Assembly (NCBI GenBank): GCA_963697675.1
Contig: CAVOOW010000003.1
Location: 62,001-126,000, forward strand
DNA from: CAVOOW01 sp963697675
Lineage (GTDB): Bacteria > Actinomycetota > Actinomycetes > JACCUZ01
Direction: 5' to 3'
DNA length: 64,000 nt
A model generated the notes under the pieces. It was not told the origin of the DNA and searched no databases. It was given only the letters and a program-made list of their open reading frames with translations. Numbering within the stretch: position 1 is the stretch's first letter; each line of letters opens with the position of its first letter. This document shows, piece by piece, positions 61,588-64,000 of the stretch. Made by a program: the position numbers and the translations under genes.

Positions 61588-63627
61588 TTGACGACGGGCG
61601 ACCGGGTCTACGGGAGCTCAGGTCCGTTGCCGCCCGAGGCGACCCACGACATCGACCGGGCTCGGGCCGAGCTCGCGATGTCCGCGGCCGCCCTGGGGTC
61701 CTTCGACTGGGACATCGTCCACGACCGGCTGGACTGCGACGACAGGCTGTGCCGCGTCCTCGGTCGCGAACCTGGCGAGCTGCAAGGCTCCGGCTCGGCG
61801 TTCTGGGACCTGGTCCTTCCCGAGGACGCGGGTGAGGTGACCAGGGCCCTGCAGTCGGCGTTCGACAACCACGGGGACTTCGTCTCCGAGCATCGCATCG
61901 TGACGCCGGACGGCAGCGTGCGACGGGTCGCTGCCCGCGGCCGCGTCTTCGGCGGAGCCGACGGCGCTCCCGTCCGGATGCTCGGTGTCGTGCGCGCGTT
62001 CGAGCGAGCCCGTGATGTGACCCGCCCGGAACAGGCGGGCCGCGTCCTGGCCTACTCCCAGGCGCTGGCCGAGGCTGACACGGTCAGCGACCTCATCGAG
62101 GTCGCCGCCACCATGGTGCTGCCGGCCTTCGACGCGACCGGGCTGCTGGTGTCGCTGGCGGACTCCGGCAAGTTGCGTCTCGTCGGCCACACGGGTTACG
62201 AACCGGAGGCCATCGCGCTTCTGGACGGGCTGCCGATCGACGCAAACTCCCCGAGCGCGGAGGTGATGCGCACCCGCATGCCGGTGTTCCTTCCGTCGCT
62301 GCCGGCGTACCTCGAGCGCTATCCGGACACAGGCGACGAGGTCGCCAGCACCGGCAAGCGGGCCTGGGCCTTCGCAGCTCTCACCGTCTCGGGCCGCGCG
62401 CTCGGCAGTCTCGCCATCAGCTTCGACCGTCCGCGCGAGGTGACTGCCGAGGAGCGCCTGCTCATCGTGTCGCTCGCCGCGCTGCTCGGGCAGATGCTGG
62501 ACCGGGCGCGGCTGCGTGATGCCGAGCGAGCGCTCGCGTCAGAGCTGCAGCGCACCCTGCTGCCGCGGGCGTTGGCCCAGGCACCCGAGCTCGTGAGCAC
62601 CGCCCGCTATCTGCCGGCCACTGACGGCATGGAGGTGGGCGGCGACTGGTATGACGTCATCCGGATCTCCGCCGAACGCATGGGCCTCGTGATCGGTGAC
62701 GTGCAGGGCCACAACGTGCACGCGGCCAGCACGATGGGAGCGCTGCGAAACGCGTTGCGTGCGTACGCAGCTGAAGGCCACGACGCTGTCTCCGTCGTCT
62801 CCCGGAGCAACCGTCTGATGGCCGACATCGACCCTGACGCCTTCGCCACCTGCTGTTACGTCGAGATCGACCTGCGCAGGGGACGCGCCATGGTCACGCG
62901 CGCCGGGCATCCACCGCTCGTCCTGCGCTCCTCGAGCGGCAGGACGCGAGTCATCGACGTGACCGTCGGCCTCCCACTCGGTGTCGACCCGGACGAGATC
63001 TACGTCGCCGAGCCGGTGCACCTGTTCCCGGGCGACACCCTGGTGCTGTTCACCGACGGCCTCGTCGAGGACTCGCGGACAACGATGGATTCCGGACTTG
63101 CGATGGTCTCCACCGAGGTTCGCACCGGCGACGTCAGCAATATCGAGTCGTTCGCCGACCGGCTGGTGAACCGCCAGAACATGGCGGAGCACCGCCCGGA
63201 CGACATCGCCGTGCTCGCCGTTCGCTACGAAGGGCTCGATGTGACCCAGCGGCCACGGCGCACGTCAACGGTGATCGACCGGGGTGACCCGCGAGCAGCG
63301 CGCAACGCGCGTGAGTTCATCTCGCGGGTGCTCGGCGAGTGGGATCTCATCGGCCAGCGCGAGGCGGTCGTGCTGCTGGTCTCCGAGGTTGTGACCAACG
63401 CGCTGAGCGACTCCGAGGGCCGGGTGGATCTCACCGTGATCCGTCAACCGGGCTTTCTGCGGGTCGAGGTCTCCGAGGACGCTGCCGCCGAACCGCGCGA
63501 GCGCAGTGACGACCACGTCCATCAGCAGAGCGCCGGCCTGTCCCTGCTCAGCGGCTTCTCCGACCGTTGGGGAACGATTCCCCGCGGGGCAGGCAAGACG
63601 GTCTGGTTCGAGCTCGACGACGTCTAG
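61588..63627 (+). CDS. PAS-GAF-SpoIIE phosphatase-HATPase signalling protein
   Basis: A 679-residue multidomain protein. A PAS domain (about 30-140; LGSFDWDIVHDRLDCDDRLC, SEHRIVTPDGSVRRVAARGR), a GAF domain (about 150-300), a PP2C/SpoIIE phosphatase (about 320-530; VGGDWYDVIRISAERMGLVI, GDVQGHNVHAASTMGALRNA, AGHPPLVLR, LVLFTDGLVED) and a C-terminal HATPase resembling anti-sigma kinases (VLLVSEVVTNALSD, GLSLLSGFSDRWG). It can both phosphorylate and dephosphorylate STAS partners, so it probably controls an alternative sigma factor in response to a signal. In-frame TGA at 61582 limits the start; TTG at 61588 is the first candidate. Confidence 0.9.
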   Translation: MTTGDRVYGSSGPLPPEATHDIDRARAELAMSAAALGSFDWDIVHDRLDCDDRLCRVLGREPGELQGSGSAFWDLVLPEDAGEVTRALQSAFDNHGDFVSEHRIVTPDGSVRRVAARGRVFGGADGAPVRMLGVVRAFERARDVTRPEQAGRVLAYSQALAEADTVSDLIEVAATMVLPAFDATGLLVSLADSGKLRLVGHTGYEPEAIALLDGLPIDANSPSAEVMRTRMPVFLPSLPAYLERYPDTGDEVASTGKRAWAFAALTVSGRALGSLAISFDRPREVTAEERLLIVSLAALLGQMLDRARLRDAERALASELQRTLLPRALAQAPELVSTARYLPATDGMEVGGDWYDVIRISAERMGLVIGDVQGHNVHAASTMGALRNALRAYAAEGHDAVSVVSRSNRLMADIDPDAFATCCYVEIDLRRGRAMVTRAGHPPLVLRSSSGRTRVIDVTVGLPLGVDPDEIYVAEPVHLFPGDTLVLFTDGLVEDSRTTMDSGLAMVSTEVRTGDVSNIESFADRLVNRQNMAEHRPDDIAVLAVRYEGLDVTQRPRRTSTVIDRGDPRAARNAREFISRVLGEWDLIGQREAVVLLVSEVVTNALSDSEGRVDLTVIRQPGFLRVEVSEDAAAEPRERSDDHVHQQSAGLSLLSGFSDRWGTIPRGAGKTVWFELDDV

Positions 63628-63983
63628 CGCTTCGACGCATCCTCGATGCACAGGGTCGCCCAGGGGAGAGCTTCCAGCCGACCGGCGCCGATGTCCCGGC
63701 CGCAGACGTCGCACCGTCCGTACGTGCCATCCGCGAGCTTCTGCTCCGCGCGGAGGACGTCGGCCAGCAGGTCCTGGAGCCGATCGTGCGCGGCCACCTG
63801 GGAGAGACGCTCGACCGCCAGGCTCGTGCCGTCGCCGACGCGCTTGCCGAAGGAGATGCCGCCCTGGTCGGCGCTCGGCGCAGCGAGGATGTCCAGCTCG
63901 GACTCGAGCTGGGCGCGCTTCGCCGCAAGCACGGCCTTGACCTGGGCGAGATCCACGTCGCCGACCACTTGATCCTCGCCCAT
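63624..63983 (-). CDS. DksA/TraR-family zinc-finger protein
   Basis: A 119-residue protein: a coiled coil (LAQVKAVLAAKRAQLESELD), FGKRVGDGTSLAVERLSQVA, LADVLRAEQKLADGTYGRCD, and the zinc finger CDVCGRDIGAGRLEALPWAT followed by LCIEDASKR. Only three of the four usual cysteines are present; the last is replaced in CIED. Related actinobacterial proteins show similar loss. DksA-type proteins enter the RNA polymerase secondary channel; activity here is uncertain. Its 3' end overlaps the SpoIIE-type gene by 4 nt. ATG at 63983 is close to the window end. Confidence 0.85.
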   Translation of the reverse strand: MGEDQVVGDVDLAQVKAVLAAKRAQLESELDILAAPSADQGGISFGKRVGDGTSLAVERLSQVAAHDRLQDLLADVLRAEQKLADGTYGRCDVCGRDIGAGRLEALPWATLCIEDASKR

Positions 63984-64000
63984 CGACTGTTCCTATCTGC

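Noticed and set aside
61509..61835. A forward open frame starting 79 nt before the SpoIIE-type gene in another frame, as a possible true N-terminus
   Set aside because: Its translation after the overlap is antisense-like and no domain continues through it; a frameshifted start cannot be excluded but is not supported.

Overview
The window is high-G+C actinobacterial DNA. The gene content points to an actinomycete, possibly a Nocardioidaceae-like soil organism (taxonomy is inference): an F420-dependent LLM oxidoreductase, a mycothiol-type DinB protein, SARP and LAL regulators, a DUF1206 protein, a vanadium haloperoxidase and many GTG starts. Several genes show a -10 box 6-7 nt before the start codon, as for leaderless mRNAs. 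No rRNA, tRNA, CRISPR array, insertion sequence or phage gene was recognised.

Layout. 1-10.3 kb: a NERD-helicase and three toxin-antitoxin-type pairs (HepT/HTH-nucleotidyltransferase, Xre-ParS/RES, RHH/PIN), with a SARP regulator, a secreted glycosidase-like protein and two small proteins between them. 10.3-21.4 kb: an ERCC4 nuclease with an Lsr2-like tail, glutathione peroxidase, secreted GH3, exonuclease III, a glycosyltransferase with a LAL regulator, a polysaccharide deacetylase and an acyl-CoA dehydrogenase-like protein. 21.6-30.2 kb: a NERD-TM-Excalibur protein, a very large secreted beta-propeller protein, a serine hydrolase, an alpha/beta hydrolase and a truncated GNAT. 30.4-39.7 kb: MMPL transporter with TetR, RecQ, DUF1206, adenosine deaminase and a group-2 sigma factor. 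39.8-49.5 kb: haloperoxidase, thiamine-binding protein, broken permease, a purine uptake/phosphorolysis cluster, STAS protein, and an Xre regulator divergent from an MFS pump. 49.8-54.3 kb: alpha/beta hydrolase and the ATP-grasp/alpha-E/transglutaminase operon. 54.5-64 kb: LLM oxidoreductase, secreted HAD phosphatase, phosphoglucomutase, NagZ-like GH3, DEAD-box helicase, a PAS-GAF-SpoIIE-HATPase protein and a DksA-like protein.

Two things stand out beyond the genes. First, intergenic DNA carries several families of dispersed inverted-repeat elements. The main one has the core CTGCATGATCGA, present in 18 copies in six clusters, often at gene 3' ends and sometimes as 61-bp tandem units. Other elements bracket single genes: a nested cruciform-type element lies on both sides of the haloperoxidase, and core clusters lie on both sides of the NERD-Excalibur gene and of the hydrolase plus ATP-grasp block.

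Second, at least 15 otherwise well-conserved genes are broken by frameshifts. Every gene with one break is repaired by removing one base (net +1), usually next to an identical base. This looks more like systematic insertion errors in the sequence than real decay. I give such genes as whole units and state where the frame changes.
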